Assembly: GCA_039090855.1 (NCBI GenBank)
Contig: CM077034.1
Span: 11,362,984 to 11,426,983, forward strand
Origin: Macrothele yani
Taxonomy: Eukaryota > Arthropoda > Arachnida > Araneae > Macrothelidae
DNA length: 64,000 nt
Reading direction: 5' to 3'
The stretch's first letter is position 1. Every line of letters starts with the position of its first letter. The notes beneath the pieces are model-generated. The model worked only from the letters and a program-made list of their open reading frames with translations. It was not told where the DNA came from and made no database searches. Shown in pieces: positions 46,001-50,774 of this stretch. A program made the position numbers and the translations under genes.

Positions 46001-48825
46001 CAGAACATTTAGGAAAACTGCAGAGATCAACTTAGCTCTGGATGCTTACATTCTGCTGTTCTAACATCCTACAGAGAGTTTTGTCAATTCTGCAATTAGC
46101 TCATTGTATTCAATGAATCTTATGTGGTAAATTATTTGACATAGATACAGCTGCCAAAATGATAGAAGTAGACTTCCTCTCAGCATGCGCAAGAGCTCTG
46201 AATCTGGAAAGGCACTTTTAATTATTTACCACTTCATAGAATTTTCAAAAAATGACATGACTGAGGATTCCCAAATCCTACACAAAACTAGAAAACACAG
46301 ATTTCCGAGTTTAGAATATCACAAAAATCCGGAATTCCGAGCTATTCTCGGACGACAAACAGGTCTGACTGCGGAGATCAACTCAGCTCTGGATACTTAC
46401 ATTCTGCTGTTCTAACATCCTACAGAGATTTTTGTCAATTCTGCAATTAGCTACTTCCTCTCAGCGTGCACAAGAGCTCTGAATCTGGGAAGGTACTTTT
46501 AATTAATTACCACTTCATAGAATTTTCAAAAAAAGACATACTGAGGATTCCCAAATCCTACACAAAACAAGAAAACGCGGATTTCCGAGTTTAGAATATC
46601 ACAAAAATCCGGAATTCCGAGCTACACCCGGACGACAAACAGGTCCGACTGCGGAGATCAACTCAGCTCTGGATGCTTACATTCTGCTGTTCTAACATCC
46701 TACAGAGATTTTTGTCAATTCTGCAATTAGCTACTTCCTCTCAGCATGCACAAGAGCTCTGAATCTGGAAAGGTACTTTTAATTAATTACCACTTCATAG
46801 AATTTTCAAAAAAAGACATACTGAGGATTCCCAAATCCTACACAAAACTAGAAAACACGGATTTCCGAGTTTAGAATATCACAAAAATCCGGAATTCCGA
46901 GCTATTTCCGGACGACAAACAGGTCTGATGAACCAAGGCTGAACTGGATCCTATCAGGCTGTAACATTACCATTGAAGACAATAGACTCTTGGTGATTGG
47001 CCAGTGGGCGTTAGGGACGATTTCAGCCGTTAGATGGCACTGCGTCCCAAGGTAAAAACACCTCAGTTTCTACGTTGTTTGAATTGCGGGATTGTGTATG
47101 TTCGTCGTTTTTCTTGTTTCTTTTAAAAAAAACTTCTAGTTTAAAAACCAAACTTGTTTTCACAACAAAATCCAACCCATTTTCAAAATGGTTTACCTGC
47201 TGTGTGCTGATGTGCACATCTTCTAAGAAGAAAAACGTGGGATTTTCATTCCACGAGTTTCCTCAAATCAGAACCTAAAGCAACTGTTGCTGAAAGAAAT
47301 ATCTCGTCAGGACTTTACTCCAAATGACAAGTTACCTTCACCTGTTGTTTGTGGTAAGTATTTTCATTCTGATAATTACGTACCTAATTCAATTTTAGAA
47401 AAAAACCTCAGTTATATAAACTCATATTAAGTAAAATAGTAGGTAAATGTGTAGATTTGCGTTTTAAATTATTTCGTCGGAAAAATATTAGTACTTCGGA
47501 AAAGTGCGACGTACAGGTTTTAGATTGTGAAAATTAATGGCAAATGGTGCAGAAATTTTCTGTTTCAAATGTCTTTTAAAGATTTTTATGGTAACATTTA
47601 CCTGTACGTTTGATACGTTAGGCCTACCATCTCTTCACAGCATCGAACTTGCAGGTAAATGTTACGATAAAAATCTTTAAAAGACATTTAAAATACGAAA
47701 TTTCTGCACCATTTGCCATTAATTTCCATACTCTAAAATCTGTACGTCGCACTTTTTCCAGGTACTAACATTTTTCCGACGAAATAATTTAAGAAGCTCA
47801 TCTACACATTTACCAAAATCTCAGCCCTAGAGTGTTGAATAATAAAGGAGGAATGAGATTTACACATGAATTACACCAGTTCCTACAGAAAAATTCTCTT
47901 CCCCAAGTACTACGAATTCAGAATACAAATATCCATCTGTTCATGTGAAAGTGAGTATAAATAAAATCTCAAATGTAAATAATGATACGGAATCAGTTTG
48001 TTAATGCGAACAACGTCAATAGATGGCGCTGCGTCCCAACTCATCTTTTCTGTCCTCGCTGTTTTTGCTTAACGTTACAGCCTGATAGGATAGAGTTTAG
48101 CTTTGGATGAACCATCAACCAATATTGTACGTCACAGAATAAATGGAATTCTGAATTTTAAGTTGAAATTTATCCTGCCAATTTTGTTCAGAAATTTTAT
48201 AGGTAGTATAAATTTAAAATTACTATATTTCTTTCTATTAGAATTTAGGATCAATTACATATTTTGCTTTTTATATTTCCAATTGAGAGTGAAAAAGAAA
48301 TTGGCAACTTTAGGGTACATTTGGCAAAGAAAATAAAATTGCATTTGGCAAAAACTTTAAAAAAGCCTGAGGAACTGCTGAATGAATATAACACGTTCCA
48401 TAAATTGATCACTTAAGCCTGGAAAAACTATTATTCACAAAAAAAATTCAGGACCACGATAGTCAAAGTAAATCAATTCACATCATCTTTCTGCTTAATT
48501 TAGTTGCAGAACTGTAAACTGTAATAGCAAATTATCTATCAGCAAGTTTCTACAAAAATCTGTGGATGAGCATATCAATGACTTAACGTAAATGCTTTAA
48601 AATACCGCATGATAAAAATTAGGAACACTCAAGAATATGGTACTTATAATCTGCATCTACATTAAACTTTGATCTTGGAAGTTCTCTGCGAGTAACTTTT
48701 TACTTGTACACATACAAAAAAAAAAAAAAAAAACTAGTGCAAAACAAATACAAGATTTTTAAAAACATTGAACTATAGAATAAAAGGTTTCACTCTCCAT
48801 CACTTACAACTGTAGAAGCAGCCAT
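12672..48825 (-). CDS. Single-RRM lark/RBM4-like RNA-binding protein, five-exon gene model
   Basis: Exons: 48808-48825, 37696-37815, 24895-24978, 17579-17643 and 12672-13074. All four introns have GT..AG ends, and the phases (0, 0, 0, 2) agree. The protein is about 229 residues. It starts [18 protein letters not shown] (RNP2 KIFVGHL), then the [13 protein letters not shown] region with RNP1 YGFV, the second RRM half ([12 protein letters not shown]), a linker with PGAPGRAKG, and a Gly/Arg/Pro tail with DLYERR and LYSRRSPPP. The RRM and these tail motifs resemble Drosophila Lark and vertebrate RBM4, which bind mRNA in splicing and translation control. Those proteins have two RRMs and a zinc knuckle; I found neither of the extra domains here. 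The family call is good; exact orthology is uncertain. Confidence 0.85.
13534..15220 (-). pseudogene. Tc1 transposase of element B, broken and split by a SINE array
   Basis: Reading on the minus strand from the ATG at 15220 ([20 protein letters not shown]), frameshifts and stops follow. The first catalytic block VFSDECRF is near 14775, and [20 protein letters not shown] follows at about 14690-14640. The SINE array interrupts here. Beyond it the reading resumes with [17 protein letters not shown] and the C-terminal [12 protein letters not shown] ending at 13534. The SPDMSPIE block with its catalytic E survives, but the ORF is broken in several places. Confidence 0.85.
13924..14611 (-). mobile_element. 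SINE with five tandem body copies, 5'-truncated head
   Basis: One insertion flanked by the 11-bp duplication CTACTAGAGCT (13913-13923 and 14612-14622). The body start GGAGG recurs at 13948, 14059, 14184, 14309 and 14434, a 125-bp period (the first unit is shorter). Only the last unit continues into a tRNA head, which is truncated before the A box. The junction between units is catcatcttttttatttttttgattgg. Confidence 0.92.
15309..16003. repeat. hAT-like left terminus and a 295-bp tandem duplication
   Basis: CAGGGTTCCCACTCA at about 15309 matches the ends of the elements at 22338 and 25318, but similarity fades after some 60 bp. Downstream, a block beginning TTGTAAATACATTCCC and ending CATGTTTCAAGAGAACC occurs at about 15567-15710 and again at 15862-16000, a 295-bp step. 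No coding sequence was found. Confidence 0.6.
16147..16190 (-). repeat. Copy of the exon 4 splice-acceptor region
   Basis: This 44-bp stretch matches 17636-17679 with about one mismatch. It carries the acceptor CTCTCACTATAG and the first nine exon bases, but the rest of exon 4 is absent. It could act as a decoy acceptor or be the footprint of a duplication. Confidence 0.8.
16232..16534 (-). pseudogene. Possible Tigger/pogo-like transposase C-terminal remnant
   Basis: A 100-codon minus-strand ORF begins [20 protein letters not shown], followed by EEDEAEL and a helical [13 protein letters not shown]. An acidic stretch followed by such a helix is typical of the C-terminus of Tigger/CENP-B type transposases. 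No DDE domain is present. Assignment rests on general resemblance only. Confidence 0.35.
16600..17100. mobile_element. Tigger-like terminal sequences in inverted arrangement
   Basis: The sequence around 16660-16745 (minus strand GTCAAACCCCTATCTAACAG, then repeated AATTTAAC-like motifs) looks like a pogo/Tigger end. It meets its inverted partner at a perfect hairpin: 21-bp arms 16758-16778 and 16786-16806 with a 7-base loop. ORFs of 60-155 codons across the region are in all frames and show no domain. Family assignment is tentative. Confidence 0.4.
17579..17643 (-). CDS. RRM gene exon 4 (linker)
   Basis: 65 bp, starting in phase 0 and ending with two bases of a split codon. The acceptor is CTCTCACTATAG and the donor GTGTGAAC. 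It encodes [20 protein letters not shown] plus one Ala. The KSK after the RRM matches the basic linker of lark-type proteins. A near copy of the acceptor region is present at 16147-16190 without the exon. Support is phase, splice sites and position; there is no domain. Confidence 0.75.
17976..20377. mobile_element. Long foldback element with ~850-bp arms
   Basis: The left arm begins GATGGGTTCCATTTCAACTC. The right arm ends with its inverse near 20377 (AGTTGAAATGGAATCC). The arms match over about 850 bp and share landmarks such as TCTAGAGAGCTTGTTTGACG and AACAAATCTATATATATAGA. The centre (about 18840-19520) holds four or so ~130-bp repeats with the block CAATTTAGAACCACCAAATT in both orientations. 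No transposase was seen and no target duplication is clear. Confidence 0.8.
20378..21231. other. Intronic stretch without recognisable features
   Basis: This part of intron 3 contains a C run near 20590-20602 and another at 21233-21247 but no conserved ORF, repeat or splice signal that I can support. Confidence 0.5.
21232..22080. repeat. Solo arm of the foldback element
   Basis: It matches the right arm of 17976-20377 in the same orientation, from the C run and GACAGTTTTATAGGCATGTC through to GTTGAAATGGAACCCATC at 22080. It shares the ending GGAACCCATC with the left arm, which marks the true outer end. It lies about 850 bp from the full foldback. Confidence 0.8.
22338..24514. mobile_element. 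hAT-like element, CAGGGTTCCC ends, copy 1
   Basis: Left end CAGGGTTCCC at 22338, right end GGGAACCCTG at 24514. The direct repeat CAATTA lies outside both (22332-22337 and 24515-24520). A 6-bp duplication with CAGGG ends fits the hAT groups with short target duplications. A palindromic element is nested at 23223-24137. The interior contains a CTCTAG acceptor-like site followed by a short coding-looking stretch, shared with copy 2, but no transposase motif. Confidence 0.75.
23223..24137. mobile_element. Palindromic insertion nested in the hAT-like element
   Basis: Arms of about 400 bp (from CCTTCAGGATGACGCTTTAACG) meet near 23650 around CATTGACGAGATAGCCCT. A one-sided tail of ~65 bp follows the right arm. 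The whole is flanked by ATGTAATTGT (23213-23222 and 24138-24147). The second hAT copy at 26400-26420 has no such insertion and gives the empty site. No coding sequence was recognised in the arms. Confidence 0.8.
24515..24894. other. Intron 3 sequence next to exon 3
   Basis: Short unique stretch on the downstream side of exon 3. A 66-codon ORF on each strand is present at 24503-24754 but neither resembles a known domain, and they overlap each other. I regard both as chance ORFs. Confidence 0.5.
24895..24978 (-). CDS. RRM gene exon 3 (C-terminal half of the RRM)
   Basis: 84 bp, 28 codons, phase 0 at both ends. The acceptor is TTTGTTTGCAG. The donor GTAGGC is less usual but reads GAG|GTAGG. It encodes [20 protein letters not shown] followed by MGSNISVE, the usual helix 2 and strand 4 of an RRM. 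The exon lies between two same-orientation copies of one hAT-like element (22338-24514 and 25318-26578). Confidence 0.92.
25318..26578. mobile_element. hAT-like element, CAGGGTTCCC end, copy 2 (truncated)
   Basis: It matches copy 1 from CAGGGTTCCCACTCAATTG onward in the same orientation, without the nested palindrome. It diverges after about 26578, before the right terminus. It includes the shared stretch from about 26127: after CTTCTCTAG the plus strand reads [20 protein letters not shown] and [20 protein letters not shown]. That could be an exon of the element or a captured host exon. Confidence 0.75.
26701..27650. mobile_element. hAT-type MITE with 8-bp target duplication
   Basis: Ends CAGGGGTGCT (26701) and AGCACCCCTG (27650), flanked by a perfect ATTCAGAG (26693-26700 and 27651-27658), the classic 8-bp hAT duplication. 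Subterminal repeats of GAAAATTTCCGG type occur at the right end. A perfect 25-bp hairpin is at 26953-27011. The 247-codon minus-strand ORF (26902-27645) is low-complexity with no domain that I know. Confidence 0.85.
26953..27011. repeat. Perfect 25-bp hairpin with 9-base loop
   Basis: Arms GCTGCTCAGGAAATCTTTGT.. (26953-26977) and its exact inverse (26987-27011). The short loop and perfect arms suggest a recent snapback duplication inside the MITE. Confidence 0.9.
27690..28765 (-). pseudogene. hAT transposase remnant
   Basis: On the minus strand the reading passes, in several frames, through ADEALNAVA and KGQMDL near 28600-28540, [18 protein letters not shown] and [18 protein letters not shown] (28414-28211), [15 protein letters not shown] near 28130, and [18 protein letters not shown] sequence at about 27850-27770. 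The MDGPxVN and CxLHVxHGAF motifs are typical of one hAT transposase group. Stops, frameshifts and a 49-bp tandem duplication (27774-27871) make it non-functional. Confidence 0.75.
27774..27871. repeat. 49-bp tandem duplication in the hAT remnant
   Basis: The block starting CTTATCAGTTTATGTTTGAC occurs at 27774 and again at 27823. It duplicates transposase coding sequence. Confidence 0.9.
28766..29396. other. Intronic stretch, probably flank of the next hAT
   Basis: No gene seen. A short motif GAGGCAAAATGCCTTATAAT near 28811 might be an element end, but no partner was found. The stretch runs directly into the hAT transposase start at 29442. Confidence 0.4.
29442..29925 (+). pseudogene. hAT transposase with BED-like zinc finger, 5' half (interrupted)
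   Basis: It starts [20 protein letters not shown] and has a zinc finger [20 protein letters not shown] with a second His at TAKHK (C-x2-C...H-x5-H pattern). It continues with FIDAGIP, a stop, and in another frame [20 protein letters not shown] up to the catalytic ISIDETT block. There it is split by the element at 29926-34226. Transposition enzyme of the hAT superfamily, broken by at least two frame changes as well as the insertion. Confidence 0.85.
29926..34226 (-). mobile_element. hAT-like element nested in another hAT, 6-bp target duplication
   Basis: Ends CAGGGATC (29926) and GATCCCTG (34226), flanked by GACAAC (29920-29925 and 34227-34232). It interrupts the DETTDA catalytic block of a plus-strand hAT, and removing it with one GACAAC restores [15 protein letters not shown]. 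Both ends carry clusters of AATTTTAGG in the same top-strand orientation (29955-30005 and 34125-34210). It contains its own transposase gene on the minus strand, so it is a formerly autonomous element. Confidence 0.9.
30924..33363 (-). pseudogene. hAT transposase, near full length with frameshifts
   Basis: It starts [20 protein letters not shown] (33363). A Cys/His motif region with CSATETIF and KAHHKGKKH follows. The first catalytic block is [10 protein letters not shown] (near 32815), then [16 protein letters not shown] and [14 protein letters not shown]. The C-terminal dimerisation block [15 protein letters not shown] is near 31490-31450. After the stop at 31252 another frame continues as a charged coiled coil ([20 protein letters not shown]) to a stop at 30924. 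There are breaks near 33110, 32510, 31960 and 31250. Total length is about 800 residues, long for hAT because of the tail. Confidence 0.88.
34227..34875 (+). pseudogene. hAT transposase, 3' half of the interrupted gene
   Basis: It resumes with [13 protein letters not shown], then [12 protein letters not shown], a frame change, a TDAAPYM-like block near 34425, [32 protein letters not shown] and [14 protein letters not shown]. The [15 protein letters not shown] motif matches one arthropod/vertebrate hAT group. The dimerisation domain is not present before the MITE at 34892. Confidence 0.85.
34892..35298. mobile_element. MITE with TAGTGTTCTC ends
   Basis: The ends are inverted: TAGTGTTCTC at 34892 and GAGAACACTA at 35298, and the subterminal CTTTTTACTGGGTGGC is mirrored by GCCACCCAGCTGTAAAA. 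It is about 407 bp and non-coding. No convincing target duplication. It sits at the downstream edge of the hAT remnant. Confidence 0.65.
35299..36255. repeat. Intronic stretch with a 118-bp tandem duplication
   Basis: A block starting GATTTTAGGACAGGAAATAT occurs at 35919 and 36037. Upstream, a 76-codon plus-strand ORF (35761-35991) runs into the first unit; it resembles nothing I know and may be part of an old element. A T run is at 36166-36177. Confidence 0.7.
36432..37614 (-). pseudogene. mariner transposase, broken
   Basis: On the minus strand the N-terminal part passes through [20 protein letters not shown] sequence near 37470, then [34 protein letters not shown] and the block [12 protein letters not shown] before the minisatellite. 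After it come [20 protein letters not shown] and [12 protein letters not shown]. The third catalytic D is in the SPDFVPSD motif, as in mariners (DD34D). Frameshifts and the inserted minisatellite make it inactive. Confidence 0.85.
36672..37040. repeat. 31-bp minisatellite, about 12 copies
   Basis: Unit GCACGAATGAGTTGCTATTG followed by CACGGCAACGC, 31 bp. The central copies are identical; edge copies have t/c and a/g variants. The period is not a multiple of three, so each added copy shifts the transposase frame. Confidence 0.95.
37696..37815 (-). CDS. RRM gene exon 2 (RNP2 to RNP1 half of the RRM)
   Basis: 120 bp, 40 codons, phase 0 at both ends. The acceptor is CTCCTTTTAG and the donor GTAAG. 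It encodes [12 protein letters not shown], then [11 protein letters not shown] and [11 protein letters not shown], the clearest protein match in the window. A mariner ends 44 bp on the donor side (37651) and another begins 74 bp on the acceptor side (37889). Confidence 0.93.
37889..40244 (+). mobile_element. mariner transposon D, internally deleted
   Basis: Ends GGATCCAAAAGTCCCGGGAC (left) and GGATCCAAAAGTTCGGGGGA (right, inverted), with TA on both sides (37887-37888 and 40245-40246). The plus strand keeps pieces of a mariner transposase: [15 protein letters not shown] near 38455, a degraded SPDLAPCDF block near 38540, and the C-terminus [20 protein letters not shown] ending YFEGG near 40175. 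Most of the N-terminal coding region is missing. A SINE array splits the C-terminal part. The left end is 74 bp upstream of exon 2 in transcript order. Confidence 0.88.
38630..40038 (-). mobile_element. SINE with ten tandem bodies and one tRNA head
   Basis: One insertion with the 13-bp duplication ATAAATGAGGTAA (38617-38629 and 40039-40051) interrupting the mariner. GGAGG body starts recur from 38646 to 39834 at 132-bp steps, ten in all. Only the last unit runs on into a full head (40038). The poly-A tail is the T run at 38630-38641. Junctions read ACATCCATTCATTGATTGAT then TGG. Confidence 0.95.
40247..40864. other. Intron 1 stretch without recognisable features
   Basis: AT-rich, with short A and T runs. 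No ORF, repeat or inverted end could be supported. Confidence 0.5.
40865..41215 (-). pseudogene. Penelope-like element 3' end, inverted copy
   Basis: Read on the minus strand it gives [13 protein letters not shown] and then [20 protein letters not shown], the C-terminal part of a GIY-YIG type endonuclease domain of Penelope-like retroelements. It is followed by the 3' region CAGCCTGAAGAAG...TTTTCTCTGAAAA. It is 5'-truncated and meets the plus-strand array near 41215-41240. The same 3' sequence occurs on the plus strand at 44640-44940. Confidence 0.65.
41237..43029 (+). repeat. 114-117-bp tandem array derived from a Penelope-like coding segment
   Basis: ATGGACTRGAATTCCCTT recurs near 41302, 41415, 41529, 41643, 41757 and so on to about 42903, about 15 copies, with one more at 44375 beyond an insertion. 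The 114-bp unit is 38 codons and its frame is open for two or three units (41301-41651, 41982-42302). It reads [20 protein letters not shown] and then [12 protein letters not shown], like the H...GH.xDW..xxI......R signature near the end of GIY-YIG endonucleases. Confidence 0.9.
43030..44369 (-). mobile_element. Unrecognised inverted-repeat transposon (copy 2), single 257-bp unit
   Basis: Inserted in the Penelope array with the 6-bp duplication CAACAT (43024-43029 and 44370-44375); the uninterrupted array units read CACAACATGGACTGG. Ends: CATACACGAGACC on the left and CATAGATGAGATT read inward from the right. It is co-linear with 785-10972 but has one 257-bp unit (about 43260-43510) and no SINE insertion. 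On the minus strand this unit reads [20 protein letters not shown] then KLLSSEG, the hAT dimerisation-like motif. The rest is subrepeats similar to 10183-10972. Confidence 0.82.
44394..44636. mobile_element. piggyBac-type MITE at TTAA
   Basis: TTAA at 44390-44393 and 44637-44640 bounds a 243-bp sequence with ends CCCTTAAACGACCA and (inverted) CCCTTTAACGACCAGG. The array target reads GGAATTCCCTTAAAGTC elsewhere, which supplies the empty site. Non-coding. Confidence 0.88.
44640..44940 (+). pseudogene. Penelope-like element 3' end, direct copy
   Basis: After the last array unit the plus strand continues AAGAAAGCTAAAAAGAAGGA, the fuller C-terminal reading, then the 3' region with GACAGCCTGAAGAAGGAG and GTTTTCTCTGAAAATTTGCA. 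It is the inverse of 40865-41215, so the array is flanked by the same 3' end on both sides, pointing outward. Confidence 0.6.
44941..45643. other. Intron 1 stretch without recognisable features
   Basis: No coding sequence, repeat or transposon end could be supported. Confidence 0.5.
45644..45806. repeat. Palindrome with GGTTTCGCTGGGTATTGA arms
   Basis: Arms run from AATACAACGTAGTTTGTCAC to its inverse at the right. The central stem GGTTTCGCTGGGTATTGA pairs with TCAATACCCAGCGAAACC across a ~23-base loop holding CTGATGAAGC. The CTGATGA...CGAAAC spacing recalls a hammerhead ribozyme, but helix II does not pair. Confidence 0.75.
46020..46926. repeat. 280-bp tandem repeat, about three copies
   Basis: GAGATCAACT.AGCTCTGGAT occurs at 46023, 46374 and 46654. 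The last two are 280 bp apart; the first step is 351 bp because of about 70 extra bases. Each unit contains CGGATTTCCGAGTTTAGAAT and AATCCGGAATTCCGAGC. Function unknown. Confidence 0.88.
47189..47403 (+). pseudogene. THAP zinc-finger fragment of a P-like transposase
   Basis: Reads [20 protein letters not shown] then EFP, and after one frame change [19 protein letters not shown], followed by [16 protein letters not shown]. This follows the C2CH THAP pattern (CxxxC ... C-x2-3-H/FHSDNY). THAP domains bind the DNA ends of P elements. There is a frame break at the HEFP position and the gene ends soon after. Confidence 0.8.
47440..47815. repeat. Palindrome inside the P-like element
   Basis: Arms of about 170 bp, with AATTATTTCGTCGGAAAAAT on the left and its inverse on the right, meet around 47630. 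Nothing coding. Confidence 0.85.
48113..48335. repeat. Dispersed repeat shared with 57412-57830
   Basis: AACCATCAACCAATATTG and the block TATTTCTTTCTATTAGAATT to GAGAGTGAAAAAGAAATTGG recur, diverged, at 57412-57830. The P-like element was inserted at the left edge of this copy. Identity unknown. Confidence 0.6.
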
Positions 48826-48856
48826 TTTTGTCTTTTTCCCCCTTTATTTGGAAGAC
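48808..48856 (-). CDS. RRM gene exon 1 (start codon, MAASTV) with upstream UTR
   Basis: The coding part is 48808-48825, six codons, and the donor is GTAAGTG from 48807. The stretch 48826-48856 is preceded by TTTTCTAG, a good 3' splice site, so it is probably 5' UTR of an exon whose upstream partner was not found. The start was chosen because joining to exon 2 gives an RRM with the correct spacing of RNP2 from the N-terminus. Confidence 0.7.
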
Positions 48857-49400
48857 CTAGAAAACAAAAGAATTATTCATGTAAAATTTATGAGCCACGA
48901 AAAAAAAAAAAAACTGAATATTGGACAATTCACAACACATTTGAAATTCAAAACTAAATGGTTCAGTTGTATTAGCATGACAAAGGTTGATGCATGTGGC
49001 ATTTGATACTGTTGGGCAGTAGCTTCACGAAAGTGCTTATTTTGAACTGTAACTCTTCAACAAAATACTTTCAAGTAAAATTTTAATTTAAAAAAAAAAA
49101 AAACATTTTAGCATAACAGACACCTTGAATACTGTCATACTTAACTAATATGCATGTTCTTTTTTGGCATTCAGTTTATTTTACTGTGACAGCAAAACAG
49201 GGTAGTTGGGAGGTGAAAGATTTTTTTTTTTCTTTTTAATGTACCCAGCCTGACAACTAGATTTCTTATTTAGATGCCCACACCAGTCATTTTGAAGCTC
49301 TACTTCTAAAGAGCAACAAGTTGTACTGAACCGGTTCTATTGAATAACACCGAAATGGGGTCAACCAACGGTCAAGACATACGAGCAGGATCCACTCCAT
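48857..49400. other. Stretch upstream of exon 1
   Basis: Upstream of the RRM gene exon 1 in transcript order. A 3' splice site at 48857-48865 suggests a further 5' exon, but none can be identified. No promoter motif is convincing. Confidence 0.4.
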
Positions 49401-49417
49401 CACCCTTACGAGTCATA

Positions 49418-49850
49418 ACTTGACTAAAAAAAGCTTCTATTGCGACAAAACTTTAGTATGTTGTTCCGGAGGTATACTGGACCTATTCTGTTTAATATCA
49501 TCGAAATGGGGTCAAAGGTCAGAACACAGGAGCGAGGATTCATTCCACAGCCATTATCCTCATAACTTGACTAAAAATGCTTCTATTGCGACAAAACTTT
49601 AGTATGTTGTTCCGGGGTGTACTGGACCAATTCTGTTTAATATCATCGAAATGGGGTCAAAGGTCAGAACACAGGAGCGAGGTTTATTCCGCAGCCATTA
49701 TCCTTATAACTTGACTAAAAATGCTTCTACTGCAACAAAACTTTAGTAATGTTTTGGAGGACTAATTCTGTTTAATAGCATCAAAATGGGGTCAAAGGTC
49801 AGGGCACAGAAGTGAGATTTATTCCACAGCCATTATCCTCACAACTTGAG
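49418..49850. repeat. ~145-bp tandem repeat, three to four copies
   Basis: ACTTGACTAAAA begins units at 49418, 49565 and 49709, with a degenerate start at 49844. Units share TGCGACAAAACTTTAGTATG and ATCGAAATGGGGTCAAAGGT. Non-coding. Confidence 0.88.
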
Positions 49851-49867
49851 TAATTATTTCTGATATG

Positions 49868-50091
49868 TTTTTTTTTATTATTATTGGAGGTTTAACGACC
49901 ATTGTGAGCAACTCAAATGGGCTATAAGCAGTCGCCCGTCCCTAATTTTGGGTCACTGGTTCCAGGGAAGGGAAAGAGCCAGTGCCGTAAGACAAACACA
50001 ACATCCATGCCCGACCGGGATTCGAACCCGGACCCCTTACGGACGAATGATCAGAGGCCAGCGCCTTAGACCACTACGCCACTGGGGCGGC
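49868..50091 (-). mobile_element. tRNA-derived SINE
   Basis: Full copy, T run from 49868, head ending GGGGCGGC at 50091. The A box has one change (actacgcc). No clear target duplication. Confidence 0.88.
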
Positions 50092-50774
50092 TCTTAATCA
50101 ATGCATTGCACGATTTCGCTAACTTGTTCTTTGTTTTGTTTTTGACACATCGACAGCGAGGTCCATAGTCAGCCAACTAAATCCGTACAAGCTACGGACA
50201 TTCCGCAGTAGTTCGCAGGTACGGAAATAATATTACAGTACAACCTCGAAAATCAAGAATTGTCCGGAAATCCGGACTATGCAGATTCCAATTTTAGAAT
50301 TTTCCTATGGAATATGTAGGCTTTCTCGGCGAACATTCAGTAAAAATAATAAAAAGAAAATGCCCAACTTCTAAAATTTTCATCGAATTTTGACGAAATT
50401 TCACATGGGAGTTTATTTTGACGTGTCTTGGTTACTGTTAAATTTGCATTCAGTTACTTAAAAAATTGGAGAATTTTTTTAAATAAAAATTTCTCCCAGT
50501 TGGACTTTTCCGACGCAGACAGTTGAGCTGTCCACCACCGGCTTTCATCCCCACCGCAACCTTGTTCTCCTACGATGAACCATTAGCCTTGGCGCATTCT
50601 TTGCGATAAAAAACCAGACGCCCTCGCCTTTTTTATAAACTTTTTCTTTTCGGCTGTTCAAGCAGAATGAAAAAGGTGATGGCCGACTTCCGTACAACTC
50701 AAATTTTGTACCATTTCGTGCGATTTCCATACATTTGGAGTAAAATTTTTCAAAAACGTGCTAGTTCCGTACTA

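Larger units (their letters stand above)
46934..48105. mobile_element. P-like element with THAP domain, 7-bp target duplication
   Basis: Inverted ends about 30 bp: CAAGGCTGAACTGGATCCTA on the left, CAAAGCTAAACTCTATCCTA read inward from the right, both continuing TCAGGCTGTAAC. Flanked by GATGAAC (46927-46933 and 48106-48112). P-superfamily elements begin with CA, make 7-8 bp duplications and encode an N-terminal THAP finger, all seen here. The rest of the transposase is missing; a palindrome replaces it. Confidence 0.75.
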
